Assembly (NCBI GenBank): GCA_964036295.1
Contig: OZ038462.1
Span: forward strand, 28,085,759 to 28,149,758
DNA: 64,000 nucleotides
Origin: Plumapathes pennacea
Lineage: Eukaryota > Cnidaria > Anthozoa > Antipatharia > Myriopathidae
Reading direction: 5' to 3'
Positions 10,441-21,166 of the stretch are shown here, piece by piece. Each line of letters begins with the position of its first letter. Position 1 is the first letter of the stretch. The notes under the pieces were generated by a model that saw only the letters and a list, made by a program, of their open reading frames with translations, had not been told where the DNA came from and ran no database searches. The translations under genes were made by a program, and so were the position numbers.

Positions 10441-11967
10441 CGTTGCGGTTTGGTTACACATTCAGCCCATTAATATAGTATCCAGTAATATTCATGCATA
10501 CATCAAAAAGAACTGTAACACCTTAGATATCACACACCCTTATCTAAAAATAGCCCGAAAAATAGTATAAAACACGCAGACACGAACAGCGAGATCAAAC
10601 AAGACTGAATACTTGGTTGACGGTGATACTCGAAGTTTTGGTAAGTGAGACGCAAAATCAGCGTATCTAGAACGCATCGGTTCATTATTTTGTTAGATTT
10701 TGGTTTAAAAAGGTGCAAAATGAAGTGTCGTGTTGCTAAAAGGCAAAATTTTAGTGACAAACTTTAGAATTTTGTAATTATGGAACGACGATGTCTTGAT
10801 AAATTTATCCAGTTTGCTTCTGGTGGTAAAAGTAACAGTGAATAGTTTCCTCTACCTTCCATTTCGATTTACGTTCAACTGGTTCGTGCGTTTCTTCGAC
10901 GTGAATCCGAACCATGCAGAATCGAAACCACAACACCACACAAGATATTGAAAAGTTTACTTTTTATATTTCGCGCGGAGCAGTTTGTTGCCATAGTTAT
11001 TATACTGGCAGCCGCGGCCAAATCGCGGGCGCGAACTTTCATGACGTCATGTACAAATTCAAGACTGCATCCGATTTGCCGACAGGCCGTGAACCATAAG
11101 CTTGGAAAGTTGCCTAGTGTTGAGTTGACAGTACCGTTTGGCCAAGACTTAAAAATAATATTTCTTATTAAGTGTGCAAGCCCTGTATGTTGCTTGTGCA
11201 CAGTTTATTTTAGACAAAAGATTGAACGAAGTTTTATTTATGGCTATATTACTTATACTGGCTTTGTTTCCTTGTTAGAGACATCTGGAACGAAAAGCGA
11301 TCTGCATTTTCCGAAATGAAGGTACTGTCCTCTGAAGTGATATTCTGCTTATAATTTTCTGTTTTTGTTAAAAGACCTAAAACGACCAAAAGCTGCAGGT
11401 TACTATTGTCTAGTAATTTGCTTTTGAGAACTGTTTTATTAAAATGGGATCATTTGAATGATTATCTAGTATGATCGTCCAGGCGAGGGTAGTCCTCAAA
11501 AGGAATGAGTTCCTCCTTCAGCCCTCAAGAGTAATGCTGGTGATTCAGCGACAGTTTCTCACCGCGGCTGAGCGGTAGTCATCTTCATAGCCAAGTGAAG
11601 ACTGTGAAGAGCGTCGGGGAATGACGTTCAGATTAATATTGAGTTGACAACTCTAAAGATTACTAACTCAGTTCGGTCCGTTTTCGTTGACTTTTGTTCC
11701 TGTTTCCAATAAATTGTCCTTATTTCAGTGTTTGATGTTTCGATGTTTATTAGTGCTTTTTGTTTAGTGATATATATATTGCATTACTCAAGTTTCCGTT
11801 GTTATATTTTCGTTACTACCTTTTTCTGTCATTATTCCGGTGTTATTTGTTGTAGCATGCTCTGTGTCTATTGGCTATTTATAGATCGCTGTTCACAGTG
11901 CATCCATTCTGTTATGTATTAAAATTCTTTTCTTCACATCATTTAGCCAGTTGTTGCTTTCCTCCTG

Positions 11968-12153
11968 ATGATGGTCGCTTTAACTATGTTCACGGAGATA
12001 GATGGCAAACCTGCACCTGGACACCTGGCAAGAGACGAACCGGACAAACCAGTAGTGAAGAGACAAATCCAACTTTCAAGTGCTTTTATGCCAATTTTCG
12101 GTTCAAATTGCTGTATTAATTGTGTACGTGGATGTCAGTGTTGTTATGCTTGA
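11968..12153 (+). CDS. Small ORF, recurring family (copy 2)
   Basis: A 61-aa ORF paralogous to that at 1878. It starts MMVALTMFTEIDGKPAPG, has a shorter charged middle (two codons fewer) and a Cys-rich end NCVRGCQCCYA-stop. Length changes relative to copy 1 are multiples of three, and the tail keeps its cysteines and terminal Y-A. Function unknown; possibly a small intracellular peptide or an orphaned first exon. Confidence 0.35.
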   Translation: MMVALTMFTEIDGKPAPGHLARDEPDKPVVKRQIQLSSAFMPIFGSNCCINCVRGCQCCYA

Positions 12154-12295
12154 AATCAAAGGCAAACCAGCTCTAATACCTCCAGCCAGAAATTCAAAAC
12201 TAAGAGCATAGATACACAGCACATGCTAACTTTGTGTGTTAACTATACTTTACCGCACGTATTTGGAAAAAAGATAATTTTGGTTTTGGCATGGT

Positions 12296-12560
12296 AGGTA
12301 AATCAGAAGTATATGTTGTCTGATTTGTCACGTGAGTTGGAATAAAAGCACCAATATCAACCGCTTTCCTTTGATGTCATATATTACTCTGATGCTCACA
12401 ACAAAAAGTGTAAATGCAGTAATGCAAAGTAGCATCCCTGGATCTGCATCTCTCGCAAAATGGGAGAAGCAGCCGACATTTATCTCTAGTTTCCGTGCAA
12501 AACAGCAGAAACGTGCACTTCTGGTCAGCTTCTCCGTCGGTTGTAATCGGAATAGCTATT
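12296..12560 (-). pseudogene. Membrane-segment ORF family, copy 2
   Basis: Minus-strand reading keeps FARDADPGMLLCITAFTLF and the basic DIKGKR end. The region corresponding to the METSG start is altered and has no initiator. Probably a decayed copy. Confidence 0.4.
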
Positions 12561-12579
12561 AAATCAATCAGTAAATCAA

Positions 12580-13290
12580 TCCTTTAATTAATCTTTATTC
12601 TTTTACGGGGAAAGCGCCTATTACGTAAAGACGTGGGTTTCAAGGAGGTCCTCCATTAAATCTACATGCAAGGAAAAACATCGAGAATTTAAAATACAAG
12701 ATTTTACTTATAAACAGATATTTACGTAGCTTCAATTCTGTCAGCGGAAGCTACTATACCGGTCAATGAGACTCTCGTTCCTCCTCTTCAGTTAAAATAA
12801 GGCTGTTCCTCTCCCCAACTTCATGTCATCAAAGAAACTCGCTGAAGTAACTTGATCTGTGCTGCCAAGACTAATGGCTGAATAACCGTTGTGGTTGTCT
12901 CGAAAGCCTGATAGAAAAGACGTAATTTGGGAACAGTTAGTTCGGATGTGACGCAAGCTACAGTAACCGTGGCTTCTGTAAAACCAGGGTGCTATTGCTA
13001 CTGCGTGCATTTTGGAAAATGTTGACACATGAATCAACATTGTATCGAGATGTAAGTAATCATACCGTTCCCAACAAAGTGTCGCCGTTATCAAATTTTA
13101 CTGTTTACTCAATTTTATACTTTTTTTTTCGCATTAGTGTTACAAGAGAATAGCTTGAAGTTAAGGATGAACGAAACAGGGTATTGCACTCTTTCCACCT
13201 TGCTCTTGGCTTCGCGGGGGAGAATCAAAACAATGGCGGAGCACTTTGTTCGTGCTTTCATCGCCGGTTTCCAATCACATGAAAGCGTTA
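12580..13290. repeat. Direct duplication, first copy (second at 14400-15110)
   Basis: About 700 bp starting CTTTATTC...ACGTAAAGACGTGGGTTTC and ending AATCACATGAAAGCGTTATGG recurs at 14400-15110 in the same direction. Together with the adjacent membrane-segment ORF copies this forms a tandem duplication of about 1 kb, whose second copy was split by the Penelope insertion. No convincing coding content. Confidence 0.65.
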
Positions 13291-13309
13291 TGGAAGTGAA
13301 GGAATTTGT

Positions 13310-13593
13310 TAATTAGGTCAGGGTTTGGTGTGTTGTCTGATTCGTCTGAGTTGGAATAAAAGCACCAATATCAACCGCTTTCCTTTGATGTCATATATCA
13401 CTCTGATGCTCACAACAAAAGTGCACAAATGCAGTAATGCCAAGCAGCATCCCTGGATCTGTATCTCTCGCAAAATGGGAGAGGCAGCCGACATTTTTCC
13501 TTTTTTCCTCGCAAAACAGCGGAGACTTGTACTTCTGGCCACTGGTTTCCATCGGTTGTGATCGGAATTGCTATGAAATCAATCAATCTTTTA
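13310..13593 (-). pseudogene. Membrane-segment ORF family, copy 3 (frameshifted)
   Basis: Minus strand begins METSGQKYKS and follows copy 1 through GMLLGITAF. One additional base at about 13421-13425 shifts the frame inside the membrane segment, giving early termination. Otherwise very close to copy 1. Confidence 0.45.
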
Positions 13594-14400
13594 GTGTGAT
13601 ACCAGCTCTTAAGAGAACTAGATTAACTGCGTCGGCGTGGTAATGAAAATGCTGGTGTATCAACAAAAAGTTGATATAGTTACTGGAACGCCGTAAGAGT
13701 AACAATACCTGACGTTTCGAGCTTTAGCCCTTCATATCGTCAGAGCGAATGAGAGGATTATGGGTAAAGGGGGTTTTTAAACATTTAGAAATATAGAAGA
13801 AACTGACCTCAGAGGAAAAGCTTAAATTTTTTGATTGGCTGCTGTAGAGAAGGGCAGCCAATCAGAACTAGGCTAGAGGGTCACAGTGCTACGAGAAAGA
13901 GAATCGCTTGTTGATTTCTGCGGGGGCCAAAGCGCCAATCTTGAAAATCATACGCTGTTTTGCATTTGCAGGATTCAGTGGTGCCTTGGTGAAGAGAAAT
14001 GCCGAAATTGCCATAATGTCGTGAGAGTGACTGGGTTGCTTAAAATGCCGAGCTACAGGTTTAGAAACGTCCTTGTTATAGTTTTTACATCCAAAAGATG
14101 TTCGCGGAAGCGATCTCCTAACCAACGTCCAGTTTCGCTAATGTGTAGAGCAGATTACAGGTGGTACAACGGATGCAGTAGATGACATTAACGGAAGTGC
14201 AGCCAAAACGATCGGTGATTTGGATGGAGTCTTTCGGGCCGGAAATCGAAGTGGTATTAGAGATGCATGGGCATGGGTTACAGCGCTTGCGGGAGTAATT
14301 AAAAATACCAGGTACAAGGTCTGTAGGTTAAGAGCCTTTGACGAGGGAGTTGCGCAGGCTCTTGTCTCGTTTGAGTGAGACGAGTGATGGTTTGTCGAAA
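13594..14400 (-). mobile_element. Penelope-like retroelement, truncated 3-prime piece (copy 2)
   Basis: Minus-strand reading shows, in order, a Cys-rich linker typical of Penelope proteins (RKRCNPCPC, about 14270-14300), the GIY-YIG entry, and the domain end with KPVARHF and RMIFKIGALAP. A 3-prime untranslated tail follows. The insertion is flanked by a perfect 12-bp target duplication, ATCAATCTTTTA, at 13582-13593 and 14401-14412. It is a broken, 5-prime-truncated fossil of about 0.8 kb. The uninterrupted site exists near 12560-12590. Confidence 0.75.
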
Positions 14401-15110
14401 ATCAATCTTTTACTTTATCTTTATTCATTACGTAAAGACGTGGGTTTCAAGGAGGTCCTCCATTAAATCTACATCAAGGAAAAAGATCGAGAATTCAAAA
14501 TACAAGTTTTTATATATAAATACAAATATTTACGTAGCCCCTTTCTTGGTTCTATCAGCAGAAGCCACTATACCAGTCCGTGAGACTCTCGTTCCTCCTC
14601 TCCGGCTAAAATAAGCTTTCCCCACCCCCCCCCCAACTTCATGTCATTAAAGAAACTCGCTGAAGTAACGTGATCTGTGCTGCCAAGACTAATGGCTGAA
14701 TAACTGTTATCGTTGTCTCAAACCTGACAGAAAAAAACGTAATTTGGGAACAAAAACACGTTTAGTTCGGATGTGACGCAAGCTACAGTAATCGTGGCTT
14801 CTGTAAAACTATAGTGCTATTACTACTGCATGCATTTTGGAAAATGTTGACACATGAATTAACATTGTATCGAAATGTAAGTATACCATTCTCAACAAAA
14901 TGTCGCTGTTATCAAATTTTACTGTTCACTCAATTTTATACTTTTTTCGCATTAGTGTTACAAGAGGAACTAAAGGAGGATATTGCACTCTTCCCACCAT
15001 GCTCTTGGCTCCGCGGGGGAGAATCAAAACAATGGCGGCCCATTTTTGCGTGTTTTCATTGCCGGTTTGTAATCACATGAAAGCGTTATGGAAAGTAAAG
15101 GCTGGCAGCG
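14400..15110. repeat. Direct duplication, second copy
   Basis: Matches 12580-13290; see that entry. Contains a short C-run near 14620-14635 that the first copy lacks. Confidence 0.65.
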
Positions 15111-15339
15111 AGGTACAAAAATACTCATTCACAGCATGGGCTCCTGTCTTTTGTAGTTGCCGGAGAAATTCGTCGAGTTGTGGGGAGTATTTAGACAGGG
15201 CCGGTAGGAACTACATGAGAAGCGTTGGATGTTTAGAGGAAAGGGACGTGGATGTGATAAGGATCTCACGGATTGTGAGTGAAGTGATGTAAAAACGAAC
15301 AAGGACTAAAAGGCCCAAAACCCTTCCAGTAAATATTAA

Positions 15340-15840
15340 CCTTTATTCTTGACTAGATGACAGCTTTCCTCACCGGAGAAGGAACTATAGTCTCATGAGG
15401 TCTAATATCACATAATTAATCATTGTGCACTCTTTGTTTCTTTTCTCATCTGAGTTCCGTGTGAAAAGTCGTTGATTTGCATTCCTGAACATCAGAAGTC
15501 GAATGTATAAAGACATCAGTCATGCAAATCTTTTTAATTGAATAGTTTCATAGTGTTTTGACTCTCTTTTGTATGTCCATTTTGTGTTTTGTAATTCACC
15601 GAGCTCTTCTAAATGACCGATTAACATAACATACACGCGCGATTGATCATAGTTGAGGCTCTTTAATAACTTACTTTGATATTGCGTTATTTTATTACTT
15701 ATTAATTTTACTAATGCTGTTTCTATAGTGGTGTGTCTTGTTTTTGTATTTGGCCAAGCTTTATGCACACGAACTGTCACTGCCGGAAAACGGAAAGCTT
15801 TCTTTCTAAAAGAGAGTGGGACTGGTTCCGAGTAACACAC
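15340..15840 (-). CDS. Unidentified duplicated ORF segment, copy 1
   Basis: Minus-strand ORF (15520-15840, 106 aa) sharing NYDQSRVYVMLIGHLEELGE and SKHYETIQL with the ORF at 17048-17287. The shared segment is helical and charged with no domain I recognise. The stop is shifted later than in the other copy. It may be the last exon of a gene whose 5-prime part lies between 15840 and 16000, or a duplicated relic. Flanking non-coding sequence (15340-15520) is duplicated too, so conservation does not prove coding. Confidence 0.3.
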
Positions 15841-16610
15841 CCAAAATGCACATAACCAATCGTGTACTGGCTCAATGCATCATGGTTAGATATTTGCCGA
15901 TCCTTGATTTCAAAGATAACAGGATTCTTGGCAAAGCTGCACGCAAAACGTTGACTGTCAATACAGCTTAAAGCAAGTTCTTCTTGTAAGTATGCCACGA
16001 TTTAAGTCTTAACGAACTCCTGAGATCATTCATGTTTTAATTTGTTTAAGTTCAGTTCTCATTTCACTGCCGTCACATATTACTAAATATATTCTGTATC
16101 ACACTGCAGCTTTGACAATACACGAGTTAAGGTTCGATTATAAAACCTTTCACTGGACGGCTTTCATTTTATAGCCATTGTATTACAATGCTTCCCTTGG
16201 TGAATATGCTACAGCCAGAAACCTATGATTCATACTCGACTGATTGGTTGTTTCTTTCAATAACAATGAAGCAGTTTTCAGAGAGAATTTCTCAGTCGTA
16301 TCCTGAAAAATACCGACCATAATTGATATTTTTGTGTGATTTATTATAAATCACAGTTTCACGCAATAAAATTCGCGGCTGATTTATGAATATTCCGGAT
16401 ACGAAAATCTTTTCAAGAGGAACATTAGACTACAATGCAGCGGACAGTTTCTTTTCTGAAATACTATTTATCCATAACTTATGTGAGTAGATTCTGTGTT
16501 CGACGAAAGCAAAGTATGGTTTGACGATACGGGCAATTATATGTGAACGGGAAAATGGCGAGAGTGACAAAACCATGCCCAGCACAAATCAAATCTTTCT
16601 TCGTAATGTG

Positions 16611-16741
16611 TGAGTCAATTCCAACTGCAATGATCCCCCCTCCCGGGCAAACTCCCGGGCATTTGACTTTTTTGAAAATCTTTGGTCAAATGCCCGGCTG
16701 TGCGGGCAAAAATCACAATGATCGCAGTTGGAATTGACTCA
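16611..16741. mobile_element. MITE, 131 bp
   Basis: Terminal inverted repeats TGAGTCAATTCCAACTGC and complement at 16611-16628 and 16724-16741; a second inner pair is built on CCCGGGCA/TGCCCGG. Coding content none. Confidence 0.8.
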
Positions 16742-16844
16742 AACATAATATTCATGTCTTCGTAAACAGCATACGTATCCCTTGCATATCCTGTTTGATT
16801 TTATCTTTTGATAAATGCTATATAACCAACTATTTCGAGGAGTA

Positions 16845-17290
16845 AATATTAACTCTTATTCGTGACTAGATGACAGCTGTCCTGACCGGAGGAGGAATTT
16901 TAAATGTCTCATGTGAGATTTAATATCCCATAATTAATCAATGTGCACTCTTTGTTTTTTTTCTGATTAGCTCCGTGTGAAAAGTCGTTGATTTGCATTC
17001 CTGAACATCAGAAGTCGAATGTATAAAGATATCAGTCATGCAAATCTTTATAATTGAATAGTTTCATAGTGTTTCGACATTTTTTGTATGTTCGCTTTGT
17101 GTTTTGCTTCACCGAGCTCTTCTAAATGACCGATCAACATAACATACACGCGCGATTGATCATAGTTGAAGGAGTGGCTCTTTAATAACTTACTTTGAAA
17201 ATTCGTTATTCCATTATTAGCTAATTTTGCTAATGCTGTTTCTAGTGGTGTTCCTAGTTTTTGTGTTTGGTCAAGCTTTATGAGCACGAA
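16845..17290 (-). CDS. Unidentified duplicated ORF segment, copy 2
   Basis: Minus-strand ORF 17048-17287 (79 aa) ending SKHYETIQL-stop, paralogous to the one at 15520-15840. It reads LETALAKLANNGITNFQSKL and then YDQSRVYVMLIGHLEELGE. Collinear with copy 1 including about 200 bp of downstream sequence, at 1.5 kb spacing. Function unknown. Confidence 0.3.
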
Positions 17291-18890
17291 CTGTCATACC
17301 GTGATACAGGTCAATTCTCTCTACGTTTCCACATTTTGTTGCTATAATGGGCGCTCGCTCATAAGCAGAAATATCGGACAAGATGGCCGCCCCGCATGCG
17401 CATTGACGCACACAATCCGTTGGCTCTCTTTCAGATCAATAAAGGAAAATGTATGGGAGAGATCACAAATTGCATAATTACTTGTTCCTGACAAAAAACC
17501 GGCAAAATGTCCAGCTCGGTAGTTGTAGTTATGACTTAAAGACATCGTTTTAACCGTAGCTCGGTACAGTATTTCGAGTCCTTCATTCTTCTTTCGAGCG
17601 GTAAAACTTACCTTCATTTTACGCTCTGTGAGCACACTGTTTCTTTGTAATTTTCGCAATTAAGCTACATTTCAAGTCCGTCTTCCGATGACTTGCTTGT
17701 GTCGGGTACAGTTTGTCCCAAAATGACCTTCGTCTTTTGAACTTTAATCTCTTGTCTAAGCCAAAATATATTGCCATGTTTCCTCTAACTCGATGCCATT
17801 ATGGAAGGTCCGTAGGCGAAGAAACCACGACCGTGAGATCAATCTGCCATGTTTTCTAGCCGCCATGTTTTGTTATGTTAGTTCCTAGCCCTCCTCAGTC
17901 TTAAGTAAGGATGCCTGACTGTTTTGGTAGGACCGGGGAGGGTTTTTGTGGAGTTTTTGCCGATTTGCAGGACAGTCATGTCCGAGGTCAAAGGTAATTT
18001 TACGGACTATGACAGTTATTCGCTGCAGGAGATCTAGTGCAATGTTAACAAAACATATTTCTAGCTTTGGACAGCACTGTCCAACTACTACAATCAGAAT
18101 CACAAACGCTGACATTTGTTGACACTGTTCTTGGTCGTTATTTGTACCGAGCAGTCAAATCTGGCAGTTTCCCAACGTTTCCATATTATTATTAATGGCA
18201 GTATTTCGAATCTAAAATTGATAAGCGCTGCTTTTGATGTACTAAAAAGGCTCAATACACTCTTCTGGCCAACTTTCTCGCAGAATTTAGCGGTTTATTG
18301 AAAAAAACTAAGGGAATAACCGCTGACATCGGCGTGCGGGCTAAAAATGTCCAACATTTCTCCTGATGTGTACGCGATCTTGAACGGGAAAATTTGGGAA
18401 GTCTAGGTCTTTTTAACCGGACCAGCCTGATTGGCAATATGTGGTCCATATTAAGAACCTCGGCTTATAAGCAAATAACTAGGAAAAGACTGTCTGAAAA
18501 TTGAAGAAAATATCAACATTTACATTTTTCGAGTGCAAGCGGGAGTTTTGTTGCCAACGAATACGTCGTTTATTTGCCGCTATCAAGTTCGAAGAAGGAT
18601 TTGTTTGCTCTCCTCTCGAGCTCCTAAAATTTAGAATTATCCAGATAGTCTAATGCTTGTTAAAACTGAATAAATGTATACAATGAGATGTTCCATTTGG
18701 GTAACTGACTTTGTGTGGTCCTTACCTTACATTCGAGAAAATGTACATAAATTAACAAATTCACTTGTGGTTCAATAAATTGTGCCATATATTCTTTTTA
18801 CAGTCAAAAGATTATTCATGTAGCAAGGAAATACGTTTTTAATTCTGACCTCACGTTTCTTGGTCACTGGCCATCGCATATACCACCTAA
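17291..18890. other. No gene recognised
   Basis: About 1.6 kb. Two AAGATGGC/GCCGCCATG-type phrases (17378-17392, 17850-17880) hint at promoter-like sequence, but no ORF has domain character. Confidence 0.3.
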
Positions 18891-18897
18891 CTAAAAC

Positions 18898-19234
18898 CCT
18901 GGCCAAACAGACTTCCAACTCGACCCTCCCAACTTTGCAAAAATCAGAATTTTTGTACGGGTAGCCAAACGGTACTCCCAACTTGAGCCAACTCGCAAGA
19001 AAAGCATGATTTAATTGCCATAATAGAAATGACGAAACCCATGTTGTGGCTCTGCAGGCGGATTTGGCTCGGGTGGCAAAACGGTGAAAAAATTTGGGTC
19101 GAGTTGGGCGAAAATTTGAACTCGACCAAAGTTGAGCCAGCTGAGTCAACTCAAGCTAAGTCGGTGACCAAACAATACCCAACTCGAACCAACTCGAAAA
19201 ATTGGGTAGAGTTGGTAGTACCGTTTGGACAGGG
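18898..19234. mobile_element. MITE with CCCTG-CCAAACG ends, 337 bp
   Basis: Imperfect terminal inverted repeats CCCTGGCCAAAC and GTTTGGACAGGG. Subterminal copies of CCAACTCGA lie in both orientations. A fragment of the same end occurs near 11100-11150. Confidence 0.65.
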
Positions 19235-20310
19235 CTTAAGAATAGAATTTTACATTAAGGGTGCAAGCCCTGTATGTTGCTTTTGCAAAGTGTATTTTAG
19301 ACAGTAGATTGAACGAAGTTTTATTTATGACTACATTACTTATACTGGTTTTGCTTCCTTGTTAGAAACACCGGGAACGAAAAGCAATCTACATTCTCCG
19401 AAATGAAGGTACTGTCCTCTGACTGATATTCTGCCTTTTCTGTTTTTTTTTTTTTTTTTTTTTTTTGTTTGTTTTTTGTTTTGTTTTGTTTTTTAAAGCC
19501 CTAAAACGACCAAAAGCGGCTGGATACTATTGTCTATCAATTTGCTTGTAAGAACAGTTTCAATGGGATCATTTGAATAATTATCTTAGAGCGAATAAAA
19601 GTCTTTTTGGCACTTTTAAGAAACGTTGAAACTATGGCAGATGCTTTGAACCCAGTAGTATCAGTTGTTCATAATGATTGTCCAGGTGAGGGGAGTTTTC
19701 AGAATAAATGTTGTTGCTGGTGACTCAGCGACGTTTCTACCACAGTCAAGTGAAGAGCGTCGAGAGATTGGAACGTTCAGATTAGAATGACTTGACTCAA
19801 GATGACTAACTCAGTTTAGTTTTTGTTGATTTTTGCTCCTGTTTCTTATAAAATAATTATTCATAGGCAGTGCTTGATTTTTCGTCGTTTATTGTTTTTT
19901 GTTTATTGTTATAGTCGGTTTTTCATACTTTTCATGGTAATTGATCAGTGATTCATTGTTCGGCATAGCTGCAATACTCAGTTTCTGTTGTTAGATTTTC
20001 GTAACTACTCTTTTCAATCATTATTCCGGCCTTGTTTGTTGTAGTTATTGCCATGTGTTTATTGGCTGTGTTTATAGTTCACTGTTTATAGTGCATTGTT
20101 CTGTTATGTATTAAAATTCTTTTCTTCACATCATAGCCAATTGTTGTTTTCCTCCTGATGATGGTCGCCTTGACTATGTTCACCGAGACAGATGGCAAAC
20201 CTGCACGTAGACACCTGGCAAAAGACGAACCGGACATACCAGACAAACCACTAAAGAAGAGAAAAATCCAACTTGTTTCGCGAGCTTTTAAACCTAACTA
20301 TTGCTGCCAG
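19225..20310. repeat. Duplicated block D, copy 3
   Basis: Collinear with 11130-12100. Includes an expanded T tract (19440-19495) and the third small-ORF copy at 20158. Confidence 0.6.
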
Positions 20311-20343
20311 TTAGCGCTGCCGTGTTGCAATTCCAACGGTTAG
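20158..20343 (+). CDS. Small ORF, recurring family (copy 3, different tail)
   Basis: A 61-aa ORF sharing MVALTMFTETDGKPAR and KKRKIQLVSRAFKP with the other copies. After residue about 45 the sequence changes to YCCQLALPCCNSNG-stop, where unrelated repeat sequence joins. So this copy is probably a truncated duplicate. Confidence 0.3.
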   Translation: MMVALTMFTETDGKPARRHLAKDEPDIPDKPLKKRKIQLVSRAFKPNYCCQLALPCCNSNG

Positions 20344-20403
20344 TGGTCAGAGCGGGACTTGAACCACAGAGGTCAGAGGAATTCAGTTTGAACGCACGAA
20401 ATC

Positions 20404-20551
20404 TTACCTTGTAGTGAAACCCATCATTTTGCACAATAAAATCTTCGCTGGTATATTTCATCTTGTTTCCCTGGTCTACTATTTTAACAAACTTGTAGGT
20501 GTCGAAGATAAGCTGTACTTGATATAAACTTGCGAAAGTGGAAGCCCGCAA
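20404..20551 (-). other. Exon-like segment of unknown origin
   Basis: Minus-strand open stretch LYQVQLIFDTYKFVKIVDQG...FHYK followed by a GTAAGA donor-like site at 20403. Just beyond it (20310-20400) lies a tRNA T-arm-like GGTTCAAGTCCCGC, which suggests a SINE-type repeat instead of a gene. A separate minus-strand ORF at 20600-20780 ends in one membrane segment (YFTLLAILGFSFFVSD) and a stop. I cannot assign either. Confidence 0.2.
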
Positions 20552-21166
20552 CAGATGCGTTTTGTCTTGTTTTGCTGCGAACAGTTGATTTTCCGAGAGC
20601 TAACGATAAACGTTTTGTTTAATGATGTCAGACACGAAGAAAGAAAAACCCAATATAGCTAGCAAGGTGAAATAAACTGCACGAGTTCGGTCACTCTGGT
20701 TGCTGAGAAAGATCTGGTACTGATTGACGGTCTCCGGTGTGCAAAGGCCCTGGTAAGGGAAGGGGTTAAAGACACGCTCTCTCAACTTTGTTGAACAGCG
20801 CATGCGCACTGCAGCTACACAACTCACGCATTTTACTTGTTAAGCATTTGTTGAGAGTTGATTTTGGGGCCGTTTGACACGGCATTGTTACAACATCTTT
20901 CAAAATGACTTCACAAATGCTGTAAGAGTGTTGATTTAATTGTTGAGACCGTTTGACGGAAACTTAACAGCACAGCTACAACAGCAAAAAAAGGAAACAT
21001 CTCTGCAAAAAATTTGGCGCGTTAGAGTCGCGAATGTGACCTTTCTGTTTGTTTGTCAGTTCTTCGTAGTCAGCTCCTGCTTTTGTCTAACAACTCTCTT
21101 ATAATGCCTGGGTCCACATAAAGAAGCTGATAACAACAAGAATGTTTTTTTCTGAATAACAACCTC

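Larger units (their letters stand above)
11130..12590. repeat. Duplicated block D, copy 2
   Basis: Collinear with about 19225-20310 (first part) and 1435-2545 (last part). It contains the small ORF at 11968-12153 and a minus-strand copy of the membrane-segment ORF (about 12296-12540). At 12555-12600 it shows the site without the Penelope insertion found in copies at 2.5 and 13.6 kb. Between 10461 and 11130 I see no gene. Confidence 0.6.

Noticed and set aside
17342-17659. 105-aa minus-strand ORF
   Set aside because: No domain character; overlaps sequence with promoter-like AAGATGGCCGCC and CpG content.
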